Assembly: GCA_018417955.1 (NCBI GenBank)
Contig: JACTVC010000013.1
Span: 456,633 to 520,632 of the forward strand
From: Laccaria trichodermophora
Taxonomy: Eukaryota; Basidiomycota; Agaricomycetes; Agaricales; Hydnangiaceae
Length of the DNA: 64,000 bases
Direction of reading: 5' to 3'
Shown here: one piece after another, positions 10,126 through 19,109 of the stretch
Layout of the letters: the number at the start of each line of letters is the position of its first letter
Position numbering within the stretch: the first letter of the stretch is position 1
Program-made: the position numbers and the translations under genes
Notes under the pieces: model-generated
Told to the model about the DNA's origin: nothing
Seen by the model: only the letters and a program-made list of their open reading frames with translations
Databases searched by the model: none

Positions 10126-11796
10126 TTACAGAGAGAGATTTCCATCAGAGGCAACGATAAGCGCAGATGGAATTTTGTTTTTAATTCGAAAGAGTTTGAA
10201 TATGGCAGCCAACGAGTCAATGTGGGACTTGTTATATGCTTTTGAAGTGCTCATTGGTAGAATTTCTTCCATACGGCGCCAATAGAGCAGAAAGGCGAGA
10301 GAAGTCCAGCCACCTGTAACTGCAACAATCTCTGGTGGCACGCCGGCAAGGAGGAGTTCGACGGCGCCTCCTATACGAAAAATATGACCAAGGATATGTG
10401 CAAGCATAGCCGATGACCAGATATGGTTGCAAAAATTGAGGAATTCGTGCTTGAGGAGCATCTTGGATTGAGAAGAAGCGGTTTTATAGGCGAAGAGAGG
10501 GGTGGAATGATTGGAGGACGAGTTCACGTTGAGATGGTTCTTCAGAGCTGCAACGGGGCAGAGAGTGTCGTTGCGCGCAGTAAGGATAACGGAGGCACCA
10601 AGTTCCTTTGTGGTTTTCGTCCAGGGAATATGGAAACTTGCAGAAGAGGAACCATCATGCAGCTTTCGAAATGTGATTCTGGAAAACAATAAGAAAGATT
10701 AGAGAAAAGAGGAGATAGCGCACATGACAGAGCAAAGGACATTATATCTTTCGTCAAAAGCGGCAGCAGTAGTCACTGTGAGTTCGCCTAGTCGGCGACA
10801 GCTGAAGAAAGCCCATATGGCGGCATGCAGAGGAGTAGAGAGAGTAAGGGAGTGGCGAAGGGTTAGTAAATGTTCAATAGAAACAGGAGCTCGAAGAGGC
10901 CGTTTGTGTTTAGAGCCTTCTTTATTTGCAGAAATGCAAGCCAGCTGAACCCAATCATCATCGCCGAACCAAGGTGCATGATTGACAGTATGCCATGCAC
11001 GGATACCAGAGAGCCAGGAGCGGATGGTGTTCCCAGATTGCTTGCCTTTGTGTTCGCCGATGAAAGCACAGAGGAGAGAGTAAGAAGCAGGCATTCAAGC
11101 TTCTTCGTCGATGCTCCATGCATCGCAGAATTGAGTAAACCGCAGTGTACCTGCGGCATATGTGCTTTTGGTGTTTGGTGCGTATGCACCACAGATGGAC
11201 ATCATCGCGCTTTCAACTAGTTGTGGTGGAAGGGAGGTGATGAGATGCTGCCTGTGATGAGCAGCATGTGGTGTGTCCCAAACAAATAGTCGATCAGCAG
11301 CTGGGACGTGAGGGTGTAGGGCGTTGTGAGTGATCTGGTGTCCGGATAGAGCTTTTCTTGCCTTGATGGTACGAGATGAGGAGGCGAGGATCTTTTGTTG
11401 AGAATCAAGTTGTTGAATTGGAATGGTTGACGTTGGAGGAGATGCGTTGAGAGAAGGGGGTGGATTACCCAAAAAAGGTGGGTTAGGGGGTGTAGCAACG
11501 GGAGTAGAGGTCTTGAAAGGATGAAGAAAGCTTTGGCGACATGTGGGGCGCGGAGGAACAGATAATGAACCACCCACATTCGTCTCGATGACACGAGTTG
11601 CCGGTTTGAAAGGATAATCTAACCTGGAAAGAGATGAAGAGGTTAGAATGACGAGAGAGTACAAGGAAGCTAACCTAGGCATGAAGGAAGCATGAACATA
11701 GCTCATCAGGGAGCTTAAAGGATGGGAAAATCTGCTTTCCAGCAGGTCCTGGTTCTCCGCGCGAGATAGGATTGGCTGGGTTAGCATGAGAGTCAA
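10126..11796 (-). pseudogene. Tyrosine recombinase of DIRS-like element, nonsense-mutated
   Basis: The frame from 11796 reaches ..TRFTQFCDAWSIDEEA-type sequence (LRFTQFCDAWSIDEEA) and meets TGA at 11095-11097, directly followed in the same frame by MPASYSLLCAFIGEH. A CGA to TGA change would explain it. A 45-base intron (10723-10679, GTGCGC..TTCCAG) then joins exon 2. Catalytic residues are visible: Arg in FFSCRRLGELT, His-x-x-Arg in LGHIFRIGGA, and Tyr in FLLYWRRM after the GGW motif. The enzyme would integrate the circular cDNA of the element by recombination. The single nonsense codon separates the N-terminal SAM-like domain from the catalytic domain. Confidence 0.85.
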
Positions 11797-14222
11797 TGTA
11801 GATAGGTTTTATAATGATTGATCTGGCCATGAGAGCCAGGTGCGTGTGGCGGATGGCAAGATTCAGATGGATATTACCACTGTGGCCTTTATCAAGGGCA
11901 CCAATAGTACCTTGATTGTCAGAATGCACAAGCAAGTGTGTGTCGTGAATCCCTCTTGATTCTAGAAATAGAACCAAAAGTTCGATAGCCACCGTTTCGA
12001 GCCAGCAGATATCTCGGCCCTCAATCTTCCAGGAAGGCGAGAGCTGGAAGGCAGCCCAGTCATCGCCAATGATAATCCCAATACCCCATGATGTAGAGGC
12101 ATCAACGTATAATCCGAGATCTGATAAAGGTCCGGCAGGATGAAGGGATCGAGAGACTCCAGGCAAGGTGAGCTTGACGAACCACCACTTGAGGTCAGTG
12201 ATCAACGAGTGTGGAGGGTACTTTGTAAGGAATTCATCACTATGGAATGCGGATGCAAAATTAGAGAGAGAAGGGAGGTGAGAGCGGCCATCAAGATAGA
12301 CAAAAGCGATATGACAAAGGGATCCATGTATCTTCTCCACATCACGTAAATGGCAAGGTCGTCCTTCAAAATCTGTGAGGAATTGGAGGACGCGCTGGTG
12401 GAGCTTGTTTCTCTTCCTGTCTGGTAAGCTAACAAGCTTCTGGGGAATATCCCAGAGAAACCTGATGAAAGTCGTCACAAACGAGAAATGTTTGTCGCCC
12501 TTTCCATCATGCCAGGGAATACCGAGAGAGGATACATGACGGAGCATCTCAGACTTGTCATAATCATAGTGGAAAGCGCTGTCAACAAAAGGACCGGATT
12601 CCAAAGGGAATCGAAAGGCCTTCAGATCGTCTTCATACTTCGGTACTGGGAAGACTCCTTCGGCTCTCCAAATGTCGACAACTGCGTTGGCAATCATGCC
12701 AGCATTGCTGCTAGTGCAGGCAGCCCCGAATGGGTGAGCATGATTGATAAAGAAATCATCCGAGGTCCCTTGGACGACGAGCCAAGGCTTATGGGAAGGG
12801 AGAACAGGACATGTACGGTGGAATTTCTTGATGTCGAGAGTACATGCCTGTGTACCAGGAGGGGCATGAGAGATCTGCATGAGCAAGAATGTAAGCAGAA
12901 TGCACAGAGAGGATGATATGTAGAAGGAGCAAGCTTGAAATTATATATAGGTAACAAGCATAAATTATGGCATGAATTATCGTGCATGAAATCATCATGC
13001 TTGGCGCATGGAAGATAATCACCGTGCATAACACACGGAAGATAATCATCATGCTTGACGCATGGGAGATGAATCATCGTGCTGACAGCACGGAACAGAA
13101 AAGATGATATGATAATATAGGGACGACGTCCCAGGATCATTGTGCTGACAGCACGGAACAGAAAAGACGATATGATAATATAGGGACAACGTCCCGGGTA
13201 ACTTGCATGAAGCAAAAATACCCAAAGAGCTGCTGGGTGCAAGACCAGGGCTAAAGGAAAAGAAAACATCTCTACGCATGAAACGCAAAAGAGATATGTA
13301 ATAAAGAGGAAGAAAGGGTGGGAAAGAGACGAAGAGGGCGGTGACTCACGATATCAGCGACTTTTGATGTGGTGTCAAAACGTGTAGGAAAGTCGTCCTT
13401 GTGGATGTGCGAATTGACAGACGCATGGAATTTTGTTGTTTTGGAAAGATGTTGGCAGACTCGCAGCTTGTCCAGTACTCCTGGGTTTTGAGGTTGAACA
13501 GAGACGATAAGAGAGGAAGATTGAAAGGGACCGCGTAAGAGTTTCTCGGTGACCTCCTGATCGAAAGGGCCTGACAATCTACCAGCAGAACGTTCTTTGC
13601 TCAACCAATCAGAGACAGTATCAGGGTAGGACAAGGTGGAGGGATTGTTGGGCATGATGACGGTCTTGGAAAGCGGCGGCATGTGACTGATAGGGAAGCC
13701 AACACGCAAGTTATGTGGGAGGAGGGGATAGTTGTTGAGGAGGTGGTGCTTGCGCAATAGATATTCAAACGCGTTGGCATTGTAAGGGTGCGAAATCCTG
13801 TTGAATAGAAGGGATTCTTCAGGAGAGGTGTCAGATAGAGGGGGATGAGGAATGATTGAGGAAGAAAAGTCTGAATATGAGAGAGGGAGTGAGAATGACG
13901 CTTGGGCAAACACGTCAGTTTGAGGGTTGCAAACGGCAGATCCATGAGAAGGTGTTGTGATTCTTGCTCCTGCAGAAAGAGCAGACGTGAACGCGCTCGT
14001 CTTTGTGGGAACAGGGATGGCCATGGTCGCCTCTGAGATTCCAGCTGATACATATGATGCGGTTGTCAGGGCTGAGAAGATTGCGGTCTTGGTACTTTGC
14101 CCAGACCAGCTTGCTGTCACTTTTGAATTTGATGGGCGCAGTGCTGTCTGCATGTTGGGTTGTGTCGTGACCTCGCTTGGCACAAATGAGGCAGTCGGGC
14201 GTTGGGGAGGAGGATCGACCAC
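11675..14222 (-). CDS. Reverse transcriptase-RNase H of DIRS-like element
   Basis: Exons 14222-13350 and 12874-11675 join in phase 0 across a 475-base intron, giving about 690 residues. The first exon has the RT N-terminal region (RVGFPISHMPPLSKTVIMPN). The second has the fingers/palm sequence ACTLDIKKFHRTCP and the active-site box VPKYEDDLKAF (YxDD class). RNase H follows with Asp in LGLYVDASTSWG, Glu in LETVAIELL and Asp in LVHSDNQGTIGAL. The 5' end overlaps gag in another frame by about 300 bases, so translation of RT needs a frameshift, reinitiation or splicing. The stop at 11675 overlaps the start of the recombinase frame. No inactivating change is seen in this part. Confidence 0.88.
12960..13200. 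repeat. Tandem palindromic repeats inside retrotransposon intron
   Basis: Two near-identical 62-65-base units (13072-13134 and 13135-13198) share GTGCTGACAGCACGGAACAG and GATATGATAATATAGGGAC. Before them come three to four degenerate units of about 33 bases of the form CATCATGCTTG.CGCATGG-AAGATAAT. Each unit contains a short inverted repeat such as GTGCTGACAGCAC. All lie within the 12875-13349 intron. Confidence 0.8.
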
Positions 14223-15345
14223 TGCCTGATTGAAAGGGCTGGGAGAAGCGTGGTTGGGAGGAGCGAGGGTTGAGTTTCGGAGTAAGCTTGTTGACAGTAC
14301 TGCTGAAAGAAGATTTTACGGGTGCAGACGACAACATCATTCCATGGATGTCAGCCATCATTTCTTGCTGCTTCTCAGATAGTTTGTAAGCTTGATAGTA
14401 GCGGGCTGCGTCAAATTCTCCGTACTTCGCCCAGTGTTCTTGACGGAATTTCAATTCATCGGCTTTCCATGCATCATAGAGCTCATCCTTGGTGTCCTGA
14501 GAAGTATAAAAACAAAAATGATCGTTATACCAAGTACTGTGTGCTTCGCATGTGCCTTCTTCGTCCCGCTCTTTCTGGAAAAGGTACATATTCCCTGCAG
14601 CTTCGGTCCACTGGCTGCAAGACAAAGATAGTTCCTTGCCGAAACGCAATGAGAGTTTTTCAATGTCCAAGATGACATTACCTTTCGTCTTGCCAGGATT
14701 CGGATTAGTCTTTGTCGTTGCTAGAGTAGAGGCCTCAACATTTAAGATGTTCAAGTTTTTATTGAGGAAGAAAGGAAGGGGAACTGCAATGCAGAGTTCG
14801 GTGTCGAAGAGGTTCTGTGGGAACGTAGCCTGCCATGGTACTCCCACAACCCAAGGAACCATCTTCCATCCGTTCATGCAACGCCGCTTTGCAATCCTGG
14901 CATCCTCTGCAGAGAGTTTCTGTTCGTCAGCAGGTTTCCGTTTCATTTTCAATTTCTCTTTTAACTCTTCATCCGCAATCCATTTGGCTAGTTTGGAGTA
15001 GATCATCCTGGGAAAAGAGGCCACAAAAGAAGGAACATGGAAATGGTTGAGATCAACTTCATCCAGAGTAATTAGGGAGGCCTCTTCAGAACCGGGTGTC
15101 TTGTGAACAGCAAGATCCAATGTGTGATCAAAAGATTTCCGAGATCTTTCAGCATTTTGGTCTTCAATTTCTTTGTTCATCTGAAGGATAGAAATCAATG
15201 GCAAGTTTCTCAGCATTTGAATGATGGCCGGTGATGTGTGAGTGCGAGGGACGTGAGAAGTAGCAGCAGGAGTATCAGGGACAGGCAAGGGGGTCCAGGG
15301 ATCTGAATGCCAGACCAGGGGTTGGGGAGGGGGGTGGGTCCTCAA
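13915..15345 (-). CDS. Gag-like protein of DIRS-like element
   Basis: An intact 476-residue frame. The C-terminal part has Cys/His clusters resembling nucleic-acid-binding knuckles: CLICAKRGHDTTQH at about residues 388-401 and CSFCRSKNHNTFSWIC near the end. The central part is charged and helical (EELKEKLKMKRKPADEQKL). It precedes RT in the element and overlaps it by about 300 bases in a different frame. The assignment rests on position and the Cys/His clusters, and the start codon is not certain. Confidence 0.8.
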   Translation of the reverse strand: MRTHPPPQPLVWHSDPWTPLPVPDTPAATSHVPRTHTSPAIIQMLRNLPLISILQMNKEIEDQNAERSRKSFDHTLDLAVHKTPGSEEASLITLDEVDLNHFHVPSFVASFPRMIYSKLAKWIADEELKEKLKMKRKPADEQKLSAEDARIAKRRCMNGWKMVPWVVGVPWQATFPQNLFDTELCIAVPLPFFLNKNLNILNVEASTLATTKTNPNPGKTKGNVILDIEKLSLRFGKELSLSCSQWTEAAGNMYLFQKERDEEGTCEAHSTWYNDHFCFYTSQDTKDELYDAWKADELKFRQEHWAKYGEFDAARYYQAYKLSEKQQEMMADIHGMMLSSAPVKSSFSSTVNKLTPKLNPRSSQPRFSQPFQSGSGRSSSPTPDCLICAKRGHDTTQHADSTAPIKFKSDSKLVWAKYQDRNLLSPDNRIICISWNLRGDHGHPCSHKDERVHVCSFCRSKNHNTFSWICRLQPSN

Positions 15346-15905
15346 GCTCTTAAAAAAATTTGCTACTCAGGCCAAAAACTGGCCAAATGGCCATCAATTT
15401 CACTCTCAGTTTCTCTTTAGCTATTATAACATGCTTTACACAGTCTACAGACACATTTCTGACTCATAACTAATAATCTTTTAATTCTTTTCTTCATTTA
15501 TGCCAAATAACATGTGACTGGCCAACCATCGCACTATGGTGCATCTTTGGATTTTAACCAAATGAGAACTGAAATGCCTTTTTGTGACTTATGTAGGCAC
15601 ACTGATATATTTTTGTGCTTCTCCCACCTCTTGAAAACCAAAAATGCGATATGTTTTTTTTGTAGTTGCCTTTTTCGGTCTGACATTTCCCTTTTAGGAA
15701 GGAGGGGTGGGGGGGAGGTCACGTCCCATGGCTTAAAAAAATTTACCGACCCCGTGTAATTTTTAAGGTCCTTGGGCCCCCTTGGGGACAGGTGTACCCG
15801 CAATTTGAGAGCTCGGTGTAGCCGCAGTTTGAGAGCTTTCAGTGCTAGTAGCCACAGTGAGAGGGATGTCGGCCATTGTAAAGGTCAGGAAGAAGTTGCC
15901 AAAGT
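15346..15905. other. 5' flank of retrotransposon, no gene
   Basis: The motif CTTAAAAAAATTT occurs at about 15347 and 15733, 390 bases apart, in similar G-rich surroundings. This could mark terminal repeats of the element or a nested insertion. An 81-residue frame (15514-15759) is not recognisable. Confidence 0.4.
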
Positions 15906-16121
15906 TCAAAAATTTAGCTGATGAATGAGAAGACCTTTTTACGCGTCAGAACGATTAAACTGAGCAGGAAGGAGAATGCAGTTCTCCTTCTCAGACCTTC
16001 AGAGACATATATGATTGTTTGTACTTATGAGTACAACGCGAGATTTCGTTCTGACGCTCTGACATTATCTTATCCGATAATGAGCTTTGTCACTCGTGCC
16101 TCGTGCTCGCTCATCGCGGAA
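15906..16121 (+). repeat. Uninterrupted copy of the 8497-9712 repeat
   Basis: This continuous copy matches 8497-8637 plus 9636-9712 with few mismatches and proves that the 8638-9635 block is an insertion. It lies directly upstream of the F-box gene leader. Confidence 0.85.
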
Positions 16122-16216
16122 CATGGGTTTCCAAGTTGCCAGGTTTCAGGGTTTTTTTCAGTTTTTTATGGTTTTTTCCGGTTTTCTGGGTTGAGAAACC
16201 ACTGGAAACTAAATTG
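16122..16216. repeat. Short foldback-like repeat
   Basis: CATGGGTTTCCAAGTTGCC at one end and CCACTGGAAACTAAATTG at the other give GTTTCCA..TGGAAAC inverted ends around a T-rich core. End sequences recur at 8271-8452. A small MITE is possible. Confidence 0.35.
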
Positions 16217-16413
16217 CTTAATTACTGATGCTGGTTTTCCAGACTCCAAAAAGGAAACTTCAGCTCAACCATTATTCACAAACATGTGCAAAGACCTCCC
16301 TCCAGAAACGATCCATCATCTTCATATATTGGTGCGCAGCTGCAGATTGAGGTGAGTGGGTTTCCTGCTCGTCGTAACGACACAGCGTAAAAAAGATTAG
16401 AAAATACGCGAAT

Positions 16414-17871
16414 ATGGCAGAAAATGGCTCCCACCGTTCCGACATTGAGAATACCCGGAACGCTTTATGTCAGCAAGTTGCTGGCTTGGAAGCAGAAATG
16501 GCGCGAATGCAGGCCCTACGTCTGCGGTTATATTCTAAATTCAACTCCCTATCTCTATTCGATCAACTTCCAGCGGAGATCAAGGCGGAAATATTCTACA
16601 ATACTTCAAGTTTGAACCCGTCAACCGACTCCAAGGGAGTGACTCCCCTTTTTTTGGGCAAAATTTGCCATGGTTGGAGAGATTTTGTGTGGTCAACTCC
16701 AATCCTTTGGACAACTATACATTTACGGCTGTCGGCGCATAGCCACGAGACCCAAGTCGTTCTTCTCCGTGACTGGCTATCCAGAACCAGAGAATTCCCC
16801 ATCTCCTTTCATCTTGATACGGATGAGTATCCGGAGACGCACGACGATTCTCCCACAGAAGTTTTGACTCTCCTTGCGTCAGTCTCAGCACGATGGAGGG
16901 AAATAGAAATCTCTTATCCCGACCTCCAAGATTGCTTTGACATCATATCCACCGCCAACAAATCCCTACCCCTTCTGACTACTGCTAGTGTTCGTCTAGA
17001 TGCGAGCGAGGAGGAGTTGAATCTGCTTATGGCCCCGCAACTCTCAGAACTTCATCTTTATAGCCCCCTCCTGCGCAAGGTGCTAGCTCCATGGCACCAA
17101 CTGCAGGTGTTTCTTGCATATCGCTTATGCGTGGATGAGATTCGGCTTTTTCTTCACAATGCGCCTCATATAGTCCGCTGCACCTTTATAAACATCGAAT
17201 CATCTATTCTGGAGCCTTTACTGGACCAAGAACTATTCCATCGGCCGCTCCAGTTGGAACGTCTGCAATATCTCGAGCTCCATTTCAGATATGTAAATGT
17301 TCTATCAACTTGGATTTTAGGGCAAGTCCGACTTCCTTCTTTGCGTGAAGTCTCCCTACACAACCCGGCACAAGACGCTCTCCTGTTTCAAATTACAAAT
17401 CCATTTCAATCCTCGCCTCTCTTGGAAAAATTTACTTTGAGTGGCAGGATCATGTCTGATCATGATTTAGTTCAGGCTCTAAAAAACATCCCGTCAGTGA
17501 AGGATCTATCTCTGGACTTCCTCAGTCAGCAACCCTCCAGCAAGTTACTCAGTGAAACATTCCTTCAACGCCTCCACTTCCCTCATGCAGAAATTCTTCT
17601 TCCGAATCTACAAAGCTTCACGTACCGTGGCCCCAGTTCACTCAGTGAACACATGCATCTGTTCCGAGATGTGCTTGTGTACAGATTCCGAAAGTGCGCC
17701 CTGCGAGCCGCCGAAGTAGACTCAGAACAAACCACTGTAGCCCATATCAAGTCGGTGCGTGTGACGAGCTCTTCTGAATTTGTGGTCAGTCCGGAGATAC
17801 AAGAAGAACTAAACAGCCTTGTGCAAGAAGGCCTCGAATTTTCGTTAACTTTCGAACCCACTTTAGAATGA
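16414..17871 (+). CDS. F-box protein with leucine-rich C-terminus
   Basis: Intact single-exon frame of 485 residues. Residues about 10-45 are helical and likely coiled coil (NALCQQVAGLEAEMARMQAL). The F-box follows at about 48-105 (LFDQLPAEIKAEIFYN, LGKICHGWRDFVWSTPILW). The rest has irregular leucine-rich segments such as LSELHLYSPLLRKVL, LQYLELHF and LPSLREVSLHN. F-box proteins recruit substrates to SCF ubiquitin ligases through Skp1; the substrate here is unknown. The leader holds a likely 5'-UTR intron start (GAGGTGAGTGGG, 16350). The copy at 5278-6749 is a pseudogene, and three-to-four-way relatives lie at 40.5, 45.4, 57.9 and 62.0 kb. Start chosen because the same MAEN../MVETK..-type N-terminus recurs in the family. 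Confidence 0.88.
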   Translation: MAENGSHRSDIENTRNALCQQVAGLEAEMARMQALRLRLYSKFNSLSLFDQLPAEIKAEIFYNTSSLNPSTDSKGVTPLFLGKICHGWRDFVWSTPILWTTIHLRLSAHSHETQVVLLRDWLSRTREFPISFHLDTDEYPETHDDSPTEVLTLLASVSARWREIEISYPDLQDCFDIISTANKSLPLLTTASVRLDASEEELNLLMAPQLSELHLYSPLLRKVLAPWHQLQVFLAYRLCVDEIRLFLHNAPHIVRCTFINIESSILEPLLDQELFHRPLQLERLQYLELHFRYVNVLSTWILGQVRLPSLREVSLHNPAQDALLFQITNPFQSSPLLEKFTLSGRIMSDHDLVQALKNIPSVKDLSLDFLSQQPSSKLLSETFLQRLHFPHAEILLPNLQSFTYRGPSSLSEHMHLFRDVLVYRFRKCALRAAEVDSEQTTVAHIKSVRVTSSSEFVVSPEIQEELNSLVQEGLEFSLTFEPTLE

Positions 17872-18691
17872 AGTGACTCTGAATTTTGAATGGTGTTTCT
17901 GTGCCGGGATGGTTTTGAATACTCAAGCAATGGTTGGTATGGGTATGGCTCCTCTCAGGGAAGGGGGCTCGGGTCTTCGTCAATAGTCTTATACTAGTAT
18001 AACTTATAGGAGTCTGGAAGTCTTCGAAATTGTTGATGCGCATAACATCAATAATTTCTTCCCCCTTGATACAAAGACTCTAGTGACCCTTTCATGCTTC
18101 TCTCATTGTTGCCGTATTTTAGCCATGGGGAATTACGATTCGATGTGGCACCCAGCGTGGGAGGGTCCAGAGTTTTTCAACAAGTCAAAGATACTATAGT
18201 GATGAGTGGGGCTCGGGTGGCCTGGGTGACTCGTTTTCCACGACGCTCGCAGTTGAGTAGCGTTGATGCGACCTGCCATCCACTTCGGGATATGAGTGCT
18301 ATTTGGCAATAAATTCATCAGGAAAACGGGGTTGTAAGTATTATTCACATCACAGTATATTTGTTTCCGCGAAGCACTCCCTTGCATGCTCGTTTCAAGT
18401 TTTTTATGCGTACTTGAGTAATAATGCGAATTGGTTAAAACCTCCCACATTTCGCTACTCTGCCATGTTGACAATGCGGCCAGGTGCCCGATTTTTCCAC
18501 TATCCAAGGTTTTTGATTTCAATCGCTTCAGTCAAGGGAAGAATGGGGTTTGTACATGCCCCTCAGGTTCGAAATATTTCATAACAGCACGTCGGCAATA
18601 AATCATACAATTGCGCGCGGGCGAAGAATGAGGAGTTTCAAGTCGTCGTGTGTACATAGGCTCACACCGCGAACGATACCCCCCCACTAGT
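17872..18691. repeat. Intergenic, source of the 2590-3213 duplicate
   Basis: This stretch between the F-box and secreted-protein genes has no convincing gene. About 18080-18690 is repeated with divergence at 2590-3213, and 17880-18000 at 6770-6890. It likely includes the 3' UTRs of the two converging genes. Confidence 0.6.
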
Positions 18692-18970
18692 TCACTTGCA
18701 ATACGCATAATCAGCGCAGCACTTCTTATACTCATCCACCTGAGCACCCGATGCATCACACCAGCCTGCTGCCGTTAACCCAAAGAAATGGTGTCCTCCC
18801 TGAACAGGTTTGCCCGTTTTGGATAGACAGCACCCATCTGTATTGGCCTCATTCACAAGGTCAGCGCCGAGAAAGCCTCCACCGTGCTGATAACACGCGC
18901 ACCAGCTCGCGAAAGATCCGTTGATCAAGGCGGAGAGGGCGATGAGTGTAGCAATGCCGAATCCCTTCAT
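18692..18970 (-). CDS. Small cysteine-rich secreted protein
   Basis: Ninety-two residues starting MKGFGIATLIALSAL. Residues 1-21 form a signal peptide with probable cleavage at FA-SWC. The mature part has eight cysteines (24, 26, 47, 48, 71, 84, 85, 91) and an HH-FFG core, the profile of a fungal small secreted protein or hydrophobin-like effector, but the spacing does not fit the class I/II hydrophobin pattern. The longer in-frame start at 19096 is unlikely because a GTGAGT..TTTCTAG intron fits between the upstream sequence and this ATG (5'-UTR intron). A TATAAAA box lies at 19103-19109. Function is unknown; a truncated pseudogene copy is at 3214-3295. Confidence 0.75.
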   Translation of the reverse strand: MKGFGIATLIALSALINGSFASWCACYQHGGGFLGADLVNEANTDGCCLSKTGKPVQGGHHFFGLTAAGWCDASGAQVDEYKKCCADYAYCK

Positions 18971-19102
18971 GTTGTTTAGTGTATGATAGCTAGAAAGGCA
19001 GTAAATTATTAGCGGGGGTAGCGTTGGGTAGGAAGGAATACTCACTGGTTGGAAAGTTTGAGGAAAGCAACTAGGCTGGAGTTCGACGATAGACATTCTG
19101 CT

Positions 19103-19109
19103 TTTTATA
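19103..19109 (-). promoter_or_regulatory. TATA box of secreted-protein gene
   Basis: TATAAAA on the minus strand lies about 130 bases upstream of the ATG at 18970, with the likely 5'-UTR intron in between. The spacing fits a transcription start near 19075. Confidence 0.5.

Larger units (their letters stand above)
10126..15345 (-). mobile_element. DIRS-like tyrosine-recombinase retrotransposon
   Basis: Read on the minus strand, the order is gag (15345-13915), reverse transcriptase/RNase H (14222-11675, one intron) and tyrosine recombinase (11796-10126, one intron). Pairing an RT with a tyrosine recombinase instead of a DDE integrase, with no protease, is diagnostic of the DIRS/YR retrotransposon order. 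The true element must extend into non-coding ends on both sides (about 9.8-10.1 and 15.35-15.9 kb), whose repeats I could not define. The recombinase carries a nonsense codon, so this copy is probably non-autonomous. Confidence 0.9.

Noticed and set aside
12488..12916. 142-residue plus-strand frame inside the retrotransposon
   Set aside because: It is the complement of the reverse transcriptase coding sequence.
12960..13200. CRISPR-like array
   Set aside because: The units are contiguous and degenerate without unique spacers, and they lie in an intron of a eukaryotic retroelement.
18692..19096. Longer 134-residue version of the secreted protein
   Set aside because: The extra N-terminus spans a likely 5'-UTR intron and would bury the signal peptide; the internal ATG at 18970 is preferred.
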